DNA of 22,328 bases from a virus: IMG/VR virus record IMGVR_UViG_3300035670_001334, positions 1-22,328 of that record; one strand, 5' to 3'. Position 1 is the first letter of the stretch. Each line of letters opens with the position of its first letter. The notes under the pieces were generated by a model. The model was given only the letters and a program-made list of their open reading frames with translations. It was not told where the DNA came from and searched no databases. The translations under genes and the position numbers were made by a program. Positions 22,281 through 22,328 of the stretch are shown here, in pieces.

Positions 22281-22328
22281 GTGTCACCAAAAGCCTACGT
22301 TTCGGGAGAGACTCGATCGTTTTGGGCG

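Noticed and set aside
22281-22328. Possible end of an upstream gene (for example a terminase small subunit) on the minus strand
   Set aside because: Two frames are open to the edge (stops at 22295-22297 and 22284-22286). With under 16 codons visible I cannot choose between them or identify a product.

Overview
The window is a block of late (structural) genes from a tailed phage or prophage, almost certainly a siphovirus (long, non-contractile tail). Every gene I can support lies on the minus strand, so transcription runs from the right end (about 22280) to the left end (1). The genes are packed into one continuous reading block with stop/start overlaps of the ATGA, GTGA or TAATG type, and the longest gaps are under 100 bases. 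The sequence is GC-rich, so long antisense ORFs occur on the plus strand; I treat these as shadows. No tRNA, integrase, att site, CRISPR array or insertion sequence is visible. The host is probably a planctomycete. That rests on the fused protease/capsid gene, a Cys-rich tail protein with a CC-x-DG...C...G...C pattern I associate with planctomycete proteins, and the general flavour of the proteins. It is an inference, not something the sequence proves.

Layout in transcription order. (1) Packaging and head, 22280-15270: terminase large subunit, a gpW-like head-tail joining protein, a lambda-type portal, a prohead protease fused to the major capsid protein, a strong RNA hairpin, a DUF2190-type capsid cement protein, a head-closure/neck candidate and a small beta-rich protein. 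(2) A five-gene glycan-modification cassette, 15222-11123, placed between head and tail genes: a GH130-like beta-propeller protein, two tandem paralogues resembling HtrL/YibB-type glycosyltransferases, a class I SAM methyltransferase of the sugar-methyltransferase type, and a GT2-family glycosyltransferase with TPR-like helices. Each is joined to the next by a 4-base ATGA overlap. (3) Tail, 11121-4064: tail terminator candidate, gp10-like tail-completion protein, two related tube-like proteins, a tail assembly chaperone with a -1 frameshift extension, a TP901-type tape measure, and three distal tail/baseplate candidates including the Cys-rich protein. (4) Accessory genes, 4073-1: a Cys-cluster protein, an SprT-like metallopeptidase, a calcineurin-like phosphoesterase, a dNMP kinase, two small virion-like or unknown proteins, and a run of small, partly membrane-anchored proteins cut off by the left edge.

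Three sequence-level observations stand out. The glycan cassette is embedded in the virion operon, which suggests that virion proteins are glycosylated and sugar-methylated during assembly. A run of nine T in the tail chaperone gene is followed by an open -1 frame that carries a Gly-rich linker and a conserved-looking T-type domain, indicating programmed frameshifting. In the protease-capsid fusion, an in-frame ATG with a GGAGG at 8-base spacing lies exactly at the protease/scaffold boundary, so an independently initiated scaffold-capsid polypeptide may be made in excess over protease.
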